DNA of 64,000 bases from Evernia prunastri (GCA_003184365.1 NKYR01000155.1:1-64000), one strand, 5' to 3'; counted from the stretch's first letter, positions 20,922 through 33,368 are shown. The notes: generated by a model not told the origin, from the letters alone. A program made the numbers and translations.

Positions 20922-22447
20922 GGTTCTTCCTCAACTCTCACCGAGATTGATAAGAGTGCATAATGCTTTGTTAAGGAATGAACACAATGGCACTCTAGCA
21001 CTCGAGTACTGATCAAGTTCTCGAGAACTAATTTAATATAACATTAATTACGGAAACACTGCCCTTCTGCGGAATGGCCTAACGTAACGATGAGTCAGTA
21101 TGAAACTACGGCTCACCCCCGTCTCGTTGACTTCCAACGCCACAGCTGATCTACCGTACTCAGCTCGCCACAATGACTGCAACATAGCAAGTCCTGATTT
21201 CGCATGCCGTCCACTGTTGCCAGAGAGGACTGTGTCTGGTGGAGGGGTGGAGTATCGTAAGTGGCTGCAACTGACACACGTTGAATCCTGCTAGCGCCCG
21301 GAAGATTCCAGCTCGCGTACGCGATTGGTCTGAATAATTTGGTTGGCTCTCACCATCAGGATAGAAGTCTCACCGCCCAGAAAGATTCGCGACTGGGGCG
21401 TAAAGTTGCTAATAAAACACTTCTGTGACTTGAGGTAAATGTTACCGCAAGGGAACTCCCGACGGCTAGATGTCACCCACCAACGAGATTGGTAGGCGGG
21501 ATATAATCTACGCCGGAAGTATGTCATATTCGTCTTAGAGAGGATTCAAGCCGCACAAAGTACCTCTTTTTCAGTCACCGCTGCGTACCTTTCGACCAAG
21601 AATTCCCGTTGACCGGTCGGACACGTTATACAGATATTCTGATCATGTACATCCCTCAAATCGATACATGCCTACCATCTCAGACCGTTCCAGTGTACGC
21701 GATGACCCTGTGTAACGATTGTAGCATTACTTTTGCTTATCTTATTGCATGGGCACGGACTTCTCCGTGAAAGTGATTCTTGGCCTCCCATGTGCCAATG
21801 TATGAAACGTATTCTCAACCTTAAATCAGGGGCAGAGAAGAGGGGGGAGGGGAGATCCAAGAAAACGCCATGTTCTGGGATTTAGATTCATGCACCTGCG
21901 GCTTAGAGGCAACTCTGCATAGTCATGCATATTTATGCAGGTTAAAGTTGCCGCATCTCAAGGCAAATCTAGAACCATAATCCGACTCATGGGCAAGAGA
22001 TGCCTACTTGGAACTTGGATGCATGGCATCTCGGCTTGTCCCATTATACAAAAAATTTCAACTGCAGTCTTACGGCAACACCTCATGCACCAGGGGTAGA
22101 GAGGCTGAGAGATACCAGTTCATGTGGGTGGCAGGGAAAGTCTTGCCTTCCGCAAGGGTCCGGTTAGAGCTTCGTGACTCTCGTCGCTGAAAATTGCATT
22201 GTCGCTCCCTGGCCCCCCAAGCATCCCTTATGCAGATGTAGAGACGACATGTCGAAAAAAGCGCCCATATTTCCTATATCAAGAAAGCTTCCGCATCAGT
22301 TGTATCATCCTTCCCCACACCGATCCCCCTTTAATCTACCTCAAAAACCACTTTTTTTTTGAGAGTTGCTAGCCATTGCAGCTCTTCTTCATAGTTTTGG
22401 AAACTTTCCACCTTTCTTTGTTGTCACATTGGCTAGTTTTTCAAAAC
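20922..22447. other. Intergenic, no gene seen
   Basis: About 1.5 kb between divergently transcribed P450-A and the 7TM gene, so it holds both promoters. No recognisable operator or repeat. Confidence 0.4.
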
Positions 22448-24056
22448 ATGACTTCTATTCCTGTATCTGAGCTGGAGCTTCCAGCCATGGCCCCACCGCC
22501 AGGTGTGACACCAAACATGGTCAATCCTAAGTCCACGGGGCCAATCCTGATCATCGTTTCATCCGTCTTGCAGGCCATCATGGTTGTGTTCGTGATCAAT
22601 AGAATCTACACCAAAAGCTTTATCTCTAGGAAGTTCACATGGGATGATGGTAGGCTGCCCATCATTTGTTTGTATTCCACGCGCTTATGACAATTCAGGG
22701 ACCTGTATACTTGCTTCAGTATGTTCAAAGGAGAACCCTCCCTGCCAGGTACTGATACCCGCTCAGCTATTTACCACGGCATGCTATGCAGTTGCAGTAT
22801 TCGGTATCATTTTCTACCAGGGTAGACCTAGAATGCCATGTGTTAGCCCTAATCCTTTCTCTAGGTGCCTCTCGATGTCATGTTGGAGTCCACATGTGGA
22901 ATATTACACTCGGTCAATACTTAAGGACCAGATCTATCGTAGTTAGTCTTTCGTTCCGCTTTTAGCAGTCTCATGCCATACTAATCTTACCTCCACTACT
23001 TCTTAGGATTCGTATCTAATTGAAGTCCTGGCATCTCCAGCGTTAGGCCTTATCAAGGTTACTTTCTTTTTACTCTACCTGCAAATCTTTGGACCCAACG
23101 CAGTTCTCAGGATTGCTATTTGGTTTGGTTTGATCATCACAGTGCTTGTCTACCTTGGCTTTACACTTGCATGGTTTATTATCGGAACACCCAAACCAGG
23201 AGAAACCTGGCAAATGCACTACGTTGGTCCAAACCAAGCAAAGGGAAATCGTTTGGACTTTCCAATCCCAGTCGCCGGCTTGATTATCGACATCTACATT
23301 CTAATACTTCCTCTTAAAGGAGTTTATGACCTACATCTATCAACTCGCCGCAAGATCGGGGTCGGAATGATCTTTTTCACTGCCATAATGTTTGTATCCT
23401 CCGATTCCATTAGTCTCTAGGCTCTTTCTAATCTCGAATGCGCAGTGCTGTCATCGCTTCTATCCTTCGGATAGCCTATACCTTCCCCTTGGCGAAAGGA
23501 ATTAGCGGCGATCTTACATACAGCGTTATGCCGGTCTTCCTCACCATGTGAGTTTCAATGAAGACTTGGAACAGCAGATCTGACTGCTTTCAGTGTTGTC
23601 GAAGCCACTCTAGGCGTCACAATTACATGCGTACCCAGCTTCTCCCATATGCTTCACCATACTCTTCCATCGTACAAAAAGATACGAAGCCGCTCCACTT
23701 TTCGATTCAACAAATTCTTCAGATCACGAAGCAAAAGCACCTCTGGAATCGGATCCGGCTACCATGAAAAGCTCCCCGACCAGGTACGCGGGGACGCCGG
23801 CAGACCGAGCGCTTTCAGCGACCCGGAAGATCCGCGCAATCCAGTCGCGGACTATGAGCTTGGCCGGGTGAAGCCTGTCAAGACGTATATAAGTGGCAAA
23901 CGGGACAAGGATATCAGCGAAGATGGCATCTACCTCAAGTATGATTTGAGACAGGGATGGCATGACACTCCCGGGCGTCTCAGCGGGAGCGCACACCGTC
24001 ACGGAAGCAAAGAAGCGGATACTATGAGTGAATTGGTCGAAGCAGACATGGTTTGA
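22448..24056 (+). CDS. Fungal 7TM rhodopsin-domain membrane protein, copy 1
   Basis: Seven or eight exons. Exon 1 is 22448-22649 (PPPGVTPNMVNP lead, then the first helix up to KFTWDD). Later exons encode GTCILAS|LFTTACYAVAVFGIIFY, GVHMWNITLGQYL, a long exon with helices 3-5 (ALGLIKVTFFLLYLQIFGP..., DIYILILPLKGVYDLHLS) and VVEATLGVTITCVPSF. Then comes a cytosolic tail ending VKTYISGK...DISEDGIYLKYDL. This is the SAT4/Pth11-like 'rhodopsin domain' family (PF20684), plasma-membrane proteins of mostly unknown ligand. All introns found are GT-AG and the frame stays open. Related tails occur in three other loci of this window, showing a local gene family. Exon boundaries are approximate. Confidence 0.8.
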
Positions 24057-24299
24057 AGCCTTATTTTAGGGTTCTTGATCGCTGCCAAAAAATATTAGCT
24101 CGTATGAGCTTCCCGGGCCCTCACTAAAGGAAGGGTCGCTTGTCGATATTCACAATGGGATATTGTTTTCTTAATGGAATCTGCTACATTCACTCAAATA
24201 CATCATTTGACTGTCCTCCTGACTCAAATATGATGCAAGTCAGGCATTCCGGAGACGTGCCGCATTGACCAAGACTCTTGACGGAGGCTTCGTCCCTTC

Positions 24300-24425
24300 T
24301 GTTGGAAACAGTGGCGAACAGCCCGACTACACTAGCGGCGTGGCGCGGCACACACTTTTATGTAGCCTATCATCCTATAGATACTCCTTAGTCCACTCAA
24401 TACATCACTTTCCTTATCAAACCCT
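24300..24425 (+). repeat. LTR-like fragment related to 16089-16293
   Basis: Starts TGTTGGAAACAGTGGCGAAC and tracks the 5' part of the candidate solo LTR at 16089 through AGATACTC...ACTCAATAC, then similarity fades before the 3' end of P450-B. No matching right terminus is present, so it is probably truncated. Confidence 0.45.
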
Positions 24426-24435
24426 CCCTGGCCCT

Positions 24436-26084
24436 TCACCCCGATTCTAGCGCCCACGCCAACCCTGTCTCGCCCCTTTGAAAGTCCCACTCTCCCTCCC
24501 ACCCCTTCCTTTGCTGAAAACGTACTGCAACATCCTCTGCCGGCGGCGGTACCGATCCAAACATGCTGAGTTTCTGCTTTGGAAACTGCCACGGGCCGCA
24601 CACCGGCGCAATTTCATACCGCAGTGTAAACATTGCAATTATTGCCATAATTTCCGTAGTCGCGAATTGGCGGCCAGGACAAATGTAGGGCGCGCCGCCA
24701 AATGAACGGAACGCAAGCGGATGCTGTTTCTTCTTCGACGGATTCACGAAACGAAGATGGTCCGTTATTCTGGCGTCAGGTCCCCAGTGATCTGTGTCGG
24801 CATGGATGATATCCGCAGGAACCTGGAGGACGGAGCCGGCTTTGAGCAAGTAAGATCTTGTACCATCGGTAATGCACGTGTCAGCCGTGACGAAGCGGGA
24901 AGCAGAGAAGGATGTGCGCGTTCGAAGAACTTCATGGAGAATCGAGAGGAGGACAGGACAATTCAGCTTAAGCAGGCCTAAGTTGATGACGTGCCTGCGA
25001 GACCCCGAGGCCAAAGAACACACATCGACAGCGCCTGCGAGCTCCAGACGGAGGGTGGAAAGGAGTTCGGGGTCCGAAAAGACATGGTAGATGGCCCAGA
25101 AGGTCGTGGGGACGGTGTTGTTGAGCACTCCGATAAGAAAAGGCACCTCGATCCGAGAGATCTCCTCGTCACCGAGACCGTAGCTGGCCGGGGCCAACCA
25201 CTTTGAATGAGCGAGAGCGGATGCACGCTGTTGGTCTCCATTCAAATAGTATTGAAGAAACGCTTTTGCGACCAAGTCTCGGGCGGCGAGGCCTTTCCTA
25301 CCCGTCACTTGCGGCAGGAAGCCATTCAATAAGACACTTGCGTTCTCTTCGAAGGTCCTTTCTTGGAAGTCAGCGAGGTAATCGACCTTTCGAAATGAAG
25401 AGCTCACCAAAACGAGTCCTCAATAGATTGGTCATTGAAAGGATTGTTAGGGCCATATATCGCCCTCGTGGAGCCTTGAGTGATTGCGTGTCTAACCCAA
25501 GCATGCAGTTTGCAATGAGACAAGTGACCAACTGGGATATCATCGATGATTGACTTCACCGAGTCAAGCATTTTGACGTTAAGCTCGTCAACGTCAGATT
25601 GCTTCAAGGAAGCTTCAACGCCTGTGATGGTTTCTTCCGCCAGCCCCGCTTGCCCGTCACGCTTTTTGAACATCTCCACCTGCTCTGGACTCAAGCTTGA
25701 TAACTTCTCCGCCGTCATCGTCACGAAGGGAGAAAAGCTCAAGGTTTTCGAGTTCCGATGGACGGAGTTGAGGAGATCCAAGGAAGTGACAATGTAGAAC
25801 TTCTTCTTGAGAAGTCCGACTGTGAATATTGGCAGCTGGTGTCGAGCACTACGACTTTGTTAGTAGTGACACTAATGTCGAGGTGATCGGAAAATATACT
25901 TGACTTTGACCCAGTAGTTAGACCCAGAGCGAAGGAGTCCGATGGCATGACCAATGTATGGCAACTTTGCAGGAACAAAGGTAGGCTCTCGAGGACCGAC
26001 TTGGATTCCGAGACGGTTGTAGCAATACCAAAAGGCTCCAACGATAATGCTAAGCATTAAAAACAAGAAATTGATTCCCGTCAT
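24436..26084 (-). CDS. Cytochrome P450-B, CYP7/CYP8-like (515 aa)
   Basis: Three exons, 26084-25900, 25848-25408 and 25357-24436, join in frame (introns 51 and 50 nt, both GT-AG, first with a CTAAC branch). An N-terminal membrane anchor (NFLFLMLSIIVGAFWYC) is followed by PAKLPYIGHAIGLL. The I-helix area is GVLNNTVPTTFWAIYHV (N-T in place of the usual GxxT), the ExxR is HEVLR, and the heme loop is RSFGGAPYICPGRQFA with Cys435; the usual fourth Gly of the signature is Ala here. The layout matches the fungal P450s related to 7alpha-/8beta-sterol and prostacyclin-synthase-type CYP7/CYP8 enzymes, consistent with a sterol or terpenoid substrate. No lesions were seen. Start chosen as the first ATG (26084) before the anchor. 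Confidence 0.87.
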
Positions 26085-29000
26085 GTTGGCAAGATTCACG
26101 AGTGAGGAGTATCTTGCTGAGATCAGGCTTTGAGAAAATATGTCGAGTTGGCCGATTCTTTTACTCTAATTCTCACAACCTCTATTCCACTCAAAAAGTC
26201 TCCCAAAGTGGAAGAAGTCGTGGCCTTTAGAAAGCTCACTGGAAAGAAAATCACTTAGGGGCTGCCTCGAGAAGCTTAGCAAGATTAGTTCACTTCCTAC
26301 ATCTCTGGATTCGACATCATTCTCCAGCGAAAGTAATAAGGGATCGTACCGGCAAATTGCAAAAGTACATCGTAGCCGAACCACCCTCAAGCATCCCCTT
26401 TCACGCGCAGATACCAGCCAGCATGTCTCAGCTGGAGGAGTCATAGCTATCTGAAGAGGTGTCGCATCGTCGTTACAGTGCATGATTGCAAATGGCGAAT
26501 CTGTTGTGTTCTGTGTCTCATGTTCAGCGCCTGGCTCTTCACACCCTCATCGTGTTCCATACTCATGTATTCCACCCGTTGATTGGGCGAACGGTCGGAT
26601 CAGCTCGCGATTGGCAGCCATTGGTGGGGGCCGAGGTTCGACCTTCCTAATTTCTGTGCTTTGTTTCGGTACGCGCTAGAGCCTCTCTACGGGTACATCT
26701 CGGAGAGAAATCTCCTATCGATGCCATGCGTCTTGCTGACAGTGCATATCCTGGGTACTCGACATGCAAGAATAAACAAATTTGCCCCTGCACGTGGCAG
26801 CAAGCTCATGCACGTGCCGTGTGGCGATGCAACCGTCTGTATGGATGTCTAATCAGACCGATGATTGGGAATATCTCATAATTGGAATATGTCAGGGCGT
26901 AGGATCCAGGTCTGTGGGATCTAGGCACCGCGTTGAGCTTCTCGTTTCGCATAAGATCTGTCTTTGGGTGTGGGGTCGGTCATTGATACCTAAAATTGGT
27001 GTTTGGACTCCAGATACCAGGCCAATTTCCATTACGGTAATATAGAAGGAAAAGGACTAATCGGCCCATTGATAACGGGAACTTCTCACTACAGGGATGA
27101 CTTGGGGAGCGACTGTAATGATATTATCTCGCTGCGTCCAGATGCAAGTTTTTTTGCCATCTCGATGTTCAGCATGGCCTTCATGCGAGCTTTCGTGGAC
27201 TCAACTCCTGCGGGTGTTGTATTGGGACTTTTCCTCATATCAGCCCAGTGTTTTGAAATCTACGTGACTCTCATCCCCGTGCGAGAGTCTCTCAGTAGTC
27301 CCTCATCTGGCCCCTGTCTGACCGTCTTTTAGGGGATACTCTTCCTCTGCCGCAAAGTATCCGGGCTCATCAAGAGCAAAATCGAAAACCTCTACCTTCT
27401 TACAAGCCCATCTCCTAGGCTCGCCAGAGACTTTGTAAGTCATTGCTCTCGACTTGCAGGCTATCTTGTTCCTCACGACGCACCGAGCAGACTCGTACAA
27501 ACCGCTACGGTACCTTCCAGATATCGGAGCATGCACCCACGTTGTCAGAAAAGCCAGAAATGGAGCTCAACAGACCCTTGTGGTCGTCACAGCATACCAT
27601 TTACTCTAATGTTAGTAAAGACTTGTCTTCTCAGTGTGTGGAGTCGTCCTCACGATTTGCAGTTATTCAATCCTCATACCACTTTGAATGATACCCATCC
27701 AGATAGCCAATCATCGTCAAGATACCAAGGGCTACCCCAAGTAATACATTCAATGGGTCTGGCAGAGCTTCCAGGCCTGTTGATGAGGACATTGACCGGC
27801 TACTTGGCGTACGTCCTTCAACCACGCTTTTGGCTTTCGGCCCAAATTGCTACGGACGAGAGGCCGGTTGATCGCTCAGGTGCCGCCTAAGCAAGCGAGA
27901 CAGTTGCTGAGAAGAGACGGTGTAGTGCTACAGGTTCAGGACGCTGGTTTTAGGTTGCAATATCATAGTTTACAGGCTTGTTGAATAGGTGCTCGTGCTA
28001 CACTATCTCAAATCAGCCCTCTCCGTTTGGGGTTACTGCTGTGAGGTATAAACGGTCAGAAGAAACGAGCGCGACAGTCACAAATGTCTCCATTCCAGCG
28101 CCTCTGTCGCCCCAATGAACCTGGATGTTCGCCAAGACACCTTTTGTTGAAAAGATGGCATATTCAGCATTCATGCTCGGGCTTTACATTTACCAATACG
28201 ATTGAAATTGGCGAAGATCTGACACAAGGACCGTTGGTAACAAAGTATTAGCCCGTGTGCACAACGAATATTACTTGGGTCATACCTTGACTCTAAAAAA
28301 AACTGTTTCCTGGCTGCTGCTTTCATAACCTTACTCTCTAGCTTCCCTATGGCCCCATATCAGCCCTATTTGACCCAAACGCTATATCCTCCATCACTCG
28401 CCGCTGCTGGTCCGGAGAGGAGGCCAATACGTCCTCGCTGTGGTGAGAGAATGAAGACGAGTTCATGGGTGCCCGTCAGATCCGGGCAAATCCAGAGAAG
28501 AGATTAGAGTGTGTGATCGCAAGCAAGGAATATCAGGCTTGTAACACAATTTCCACGCACTTAGCTTCGGGTATGATGTCTCGGTGTGTAGTAAGGTAAT
28601 TATCTGTCCCATCAGAAGTAAGCGGTCAGCGGTCGGCGCCCTGCAATGTCAGCATTAGCGATGCAACTCAATCAAGAGTTGGCCTCGCACCAGCACTCAT
28701 GTTTTGTTAGAATCGACCCGTCTTGCGTTACCTTACTCAATGCTAGTGATGCGAGGTTGCTTGCTACATGCATTCGCAAGACACCTGCGTAATGGAGGCG
28801 TTTGGGCGCGTCGCACCATTCGGGCGTTGTCAAATTACAGCTTTTTTCTTCTGTTGTTTTTCTTTTTTCTTTTTGTGAAATCACACACGCTGCGCACACG
28901 AAGGCTGTTAGAGCATTCTGCATGTGACCCTGACCACGACGATCTGTAGCCGAGACTCTGCCCTGCTAGCGCCCCGCGAGTCAGCGTGCCATCCCAACTT

Positions 29001-29447
29001 TCTATTCTTCGGTATGAAGTCCCACGCGACATTGCTAGTTCGATGCCCCCTTCGGCCCCGCCACATCATGCATGATGAAGGCTGGTACATTTAACTGCAG
29101 CAGGGGTCCGGGATACCCCGCGGTAAATTTCAACGTTTTTGTTTCCAATACGCCGGAAACTGATCGATCAGTAATCAGTTTGTGATTTTCCTTTCGTCTG
29201 TACATGCATGTCCCGTAAAAAGCGTAAACAAAACATTTCTGAGTCCACGTTCTGTAAAACTGCCCCATTCATTTAATTTTTTCATCACGGTCGACCGAAA
29301 GCGAAAGGTGTCAAGGTTCAGGTACGTTTAAGAGTGGTGTGTAGGTCGTTTGAATTCTTCATCTCAGAAATCTCCTGGGGCATATCTTTGACCACATGGA
29401 AATATGGTGATATAGCCGACATGCGCAAAAGTCATAGCCGAAACAAG
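26085..29447. other. Long intergenic region, no convincing gene
   Basis: About 3.4 kb with scattered short frames. One minus-strand frame at 27303-27536 ends VEVFDFALDEPGYFAAEEEY and looks protein-like, but no family or exon partner could be recognised. Pyrimidine runs occur near 28845-28875. No repeats with clear boundaries were seen. Confidence 0.35.
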
Positions 29448-29510
29448 GGCAACCACATATTTGACGAAATATGTTGTATGCCAGCATATTTCGTCAAATA
29501 TGTGGTTGCC
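29448..29510. repeat. Perfect 26-bp inverted repeat (hairpin)
   Basis: Left arm 29448-29473 (starts GGCAACCACATATTTGACGA) and right arm 29485-29510 are exact reverse complements, separated by an 11-nt loop TTGTATGCCAG. Pairing stops at both outer edges. It lies just beyond the 3' end of the P450-C relic. It could be a replication-born foldback, the footprint of a mobile element, or a transcript hairpin. Confidence 0.95.
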
Positions 29511-29519
29511 GAATGGGCC

Positions 29520-31545
29520 CTTAGAGTAGAAAGCGGCCTTGATAGATTGCAGATCAGTCAACCTTCCTCGCTTCTTCTTCAGCATTCTTGTGCTCTCATA
29601 AGGCATCTTCCATGTCTCCCAAAATCATTTCATAATTCTGCTATCATCCTCCAAACGGAAATCGTATTCTTGAATTAGCTTACGAGGACCATTTTGATGA
29701 CAAGCGAGGCATGCCAGCGCCCAGGGCTACCATAATGTCAGTCTCAGCACTCCCATGGCATGAACAACGACCAAGCCATTTCCCACTGGTACAAAACACA
29801 TCCGGCAAAACTAAGTAGGTCTCAAGTCGACTGAGGAGACCTTGTCAACTCACTAGACTTCAAAGCCCAGACCCCAGATTGGAAAGTCTTTAGAGGCGTC
29901 TGTAAAGACGGTTCCACGCACTGACGAGCTTTGATTCCCACTTTGCGGGTCCTTCACGATTCGATGCCCGTCGAACGTTTCCGGATTGAGGCATTGAGCA
30001 CTGTCATGCATGAAATCCCAAGTAGGGACGCAGGCGATTTGGCCCACCGGCATTCGATAGCCTGTGCTTTGGAAGACAAAAGGCTGTAGTGCTTTGCGGT
30101 GCGGATCGCCACTGTCAAAATCGCTGTTAATTTTACCCAGCATCATAGCAGGATGATCCAAGTTGTGCCTCTTATCCAATGGATTGAGTCGTACAGATTT
30201 TTCAATGAAGCTATCGAGGATCGGTAGCTGACAGATTGTCTTGTGGTCTAAGTGACATTTTCTGCTTTCTATTTCGCTTCGAATGAGCTCGACATATTCT
30301 GGGCGATTACAGAGTTCAAAAAAAAAAACGAAATGGAGGTTCTGTTTCTACGTTAGCTTCCCTTTACATTTCAGAGATTCTGATATACCTACAATCCAAG
30401 GCTGGTGCGTGGGCGACATCCACTGGTGTCCAGAAATTCGAGTCCTTCGAGGCTTCTAACATGTTGTACAAAAGTGTCACCTGTCTCTGTCTAAGTCAAG
30501 TAATCGCTCGCTGAAGATTTATCGACTCACCGACTTTAAACCATCTTCTTCCCGCCACGCGTCTTGATCAGGGTCTGCCGCTTGAAGAAGGCGGGAACGT
30601 AAAACACCAAGCGCGCGTCTTCCCTTACTGGTCATGACAAAGACCCGGAATCTCTGTTGCATCAGATTCAAACCTTTTCGAGAAAGATGGCACAACTTAA
30701 AAAGCTCCCATGCATGAAACGGTGTCGTCGTAGTACTGAGACATCGCCCCGGAGAATTCCTTTTCATCAGCTGCGGCGCTGTCAGCATTGAACCTGTGTT
30801 TTGATTTGTCCAATGTCCATATCTAATGCACTGCACCGTTTGATTCATGAGACAATCGCTCCATTCCAATCTTTGGCTTTTAGAGAAACAAAAGGACAGG
30901 GGTTGGCCTACAGAGTGTATTTCCAAACATAAACACGCCTAACAGGCAGGTAGCGCAATGCCTCATCAAAAGGGCAATTTGGACAGAATTCCACCCTAAG
31001 TAGCTTGTCAGCTAGTGAAAATTTCATTAGTATACAAGGGTTGAATTACCGTATGAAGTACTGTAGGGTTCAAGGTCCCGCTCAATGACTTGATTTAATC
31101 TGATTTGAAGATAGGGGTAAAGAGCTTCCAGCTGTGCCAGCCCTTTGACTTTGATCGCACGTGTAGGTATTCGATGACGAAGGTTAATCTGCTCGACTGG
31201 GTCCCAGTCGACATCTTCATAAATGATAGTCAATTGGAAACCGAATATTTAAGTCAAAAGTCAACTTGGTAAACCAGCTTCATAGGTGACACACACGTCG
31301 CCGTAGACTGCTGCTTGAGAAAGTTGGGGTGCTCCGCAGAGCTCTTGTATGGCCTCCGGTGAACGTATTACGGCGGACTCTTTCCGCCCAAAGGGCTCGT
31401 AGTATATTCAGGATCGCTTTGAATGATTAGCCACTTTGCTTTGTTTCAATTCTAACTATCGCTTCATTGGGCGCATAAAGTCTTGAACGGCCTTTCTGAT
31501 TTTTGACACCAAAATCTTTGCTCTTCGCGTTAGACCCTCTCACCC
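29520..31545 (-). pseudogene. Cytochrome P450-C, degenerate paralogue of P450-A
   Basis: Same exon order as P450-A and alignable along its length. Visible lesions: two in-frame stops in the first coding stretch (DFMRPMKR, stop, LELKQSKVANHSKRS, stop, IYYEPFGRKE), a TAA in place of the Gln codon in the segment matching AFQVTPS, a deletion of about ten residues removing the LLGIWFA core of the I-helix with loss of frame before HQPWI, and splicing at the heme loop that yields GLGFEVYPGRWHA, i.e. Tyr where the heme Cys must be. A one-base deletion after KMVLV and a TGA before FWETWKMPYESTR follow. At least the TAG, TAA and Cys-to-Tyr changes fit CpA-to-TpA transitions, the pattern of repeat-induced point mutation. 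It cannot make an active P450. Confidence 0.85.
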
Positions 31546-31560
31546 CGCTCAAAGGCATAG

Positions 31561-33040
31561 ACTAATACGACCACTTGGACAGCTAGAGGAACCGTCAGTT
31601 CAACTTGCTTTGCTTTTTGGGAGTAACAGCTTGTAGATCAAGCATTGCGCATACAGAGAGATGATTCCCGAGTAGCTTAGTCGAAAGCAGCAGCACCGCA
31701 ACTAAAACTAACCCCCAACACCCTCAAAGTCGTCCCGTAATCCGAAAGATCAGTCATCGTGTATTTATTGTGGTAGTTGAGGTATTGCTGAAAGCTCATG
31801 AAAGATTTCATACGACTCAGGATATTGTTAATGGAGTGGACTTATGGTAGTGAGAGTTGTGTTGATATATCTGTGAGAAATGGGCGGAAAGGATTCAGCG
31901 ATTTGTGGCCATTAAGTATGGCATCTGATACGAAGGCCAAAGCAAGGAAGATGACGTAGAAAATGCATGGGGAACTACTGCTTGGTGCGCCTTTGTTCCT
32001 CTTGAAGCCTGCCCACTCGACGTTTCAAATGAGCATCTGTCAAACATATTTAGTGGCCAGCGATCACCCAACCGGCCAAAAATCATTCGCAATTTTCCCA
32101 CCTCGTATGATTGAGCTGAGCCGGCCCTGCAGAAAGCCTGCATTGCAGCTTTGAAGTCTCCCACATTGTCCGAAGCTGGGCCGTTCATTATTTTCTTCGT
32201 CTTCTGATGGATGCAGCCTCCCTAGGTTTGAGGCGCCTGAGTCTCCTGGCAATTTCTTCGAAGCGATCATAAGAATCACTACTGTGTTAGCTCCACCTTG
32301 AGAGGATGATAGGGAAATTTAGCAGCCCGATCTAAGAGGACGATACGCACTTAGATAGGCAGGTACCTACATGTTTCTTGAATATCACGTCGCCCTTCTT
32401 TGTGGATTCTCACGGATATGCTCGGCGCATCGGACGCAGCGTTACTAAGAATGAAATTGTTGCGATATGCATCGGACATGCAGTCACCCCACCATGTCTT
32501 TACGTACATGGAGTCCTTTATTCCTGTGCAGGAGTCCGACCCGTTCTGTGCATGTTGCAACCTGCATGGAAGATCATCCCTGCCTCAGCTTCCTCGTCGG
32601 CTCTTGGGGAATCATCTTTTCAAGGTTCCGTCCACAGATACGAAAATCCTTCTTCGTTGAACGCTGAAGTCGACACCTGTATCCGATGGTTCGATATTGG
32701 CATTGCTCCCACAGTCCATAGCCAGAGAGTGAGGTGATCTAGCCGGAAGTACCTAAGTATTTCGATATCCTAGACTCTACAGCGTATGCGCGCTAATAAG
32801 ATTGCGCGAGGCTACGAGCTTGGCCCAAAATTTCTCTCCGATCTTAGGCTCGATCCTCGAATTTTTGAGATGCTGAAACTACTTAGCTAAGAAAACCTCA
32901 GTCTCTCATATGTGGCCTGTGCCAAAGAGGAGATCACCCGAGCGCATTATCAAGCTCTATTCCATATTGTTGCAAGCTGATTCGTCTGATTTCATTCAGC
33001 ACAACCTGCCGGACTGCTCCATTCGACTGCCAGGGCAACA
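31561..33040. other. Intergenic, no gene seen
   Basis: Minus-strand frames at 31895-32279 and plus-strand frames at 32378-32737 are open for about 70-120 codons but carry no recognisable motif or splice pattern. Confidence 0.35.
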
Positions 33041-33368
33041 ATGTACGAAGCAAATGCACCAATTCACTTCACTCTCGGGCTACTGCTCGTAGTGCTTGTC
33101 TGGAGGATCTGGAAATTGATTCACTCTTAAGGCCGCCTATCATCCTGAGGATCCAAAAGAGCTCCCATACTGGATACCCAGTGAGTACCGGATTACCGTT
33201 TTGGTTGATCCGACAGCTCTGACCAACATCTGTAGTATTAGGTCTGTCGAAATTCTTTACTTTGTAGTCGAGCTTCCAAAAACGGACGATGTCAGGATGA
33301 TCTTACAGTCCATAGGTCATGCAATTGGGTTCTCCAAGGATTCGTTTATTCTCTTAAAAAACGCACGG
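33041..33368 (+). pseudogene. Cytochrome P450-D, N-terminal stub
   Basis: From the ATG at 33041 the frame gives a typical membrane anchor (IHFTLGLLLVVLVWRIWKL), then hits TAA. One base away the reading resumes as KAAYHPEDPKELPYWIP, ended by a GTGAGT donor at 33181. After an intron-like stretch, GHAIGFSKDSFILLKNAR ends at a GTAAGA donor near 33369. This matches the start of CYP7/CYP8-like fungal P450s (compare PAKLPYIGHAIG in P450-B). Nothing of the I-helix, ExxR or heme loop follows. The second block has no clean acceptor in phase. It is therefore a truncated, frameshifted relic. Confidence 0.7.

Noticed and set aside
27303..27536. Possible last exon of a minus-strand gene (VEVFDFALDEPGYF)
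   Set aside because: Looks protein-like but no family, start or neighbouring exon could be found.
29448..29510. CRISPR-like repeat
   Set aside because: Only a single inverted pair, no direct repeats or spacers, and the host is a fungus.
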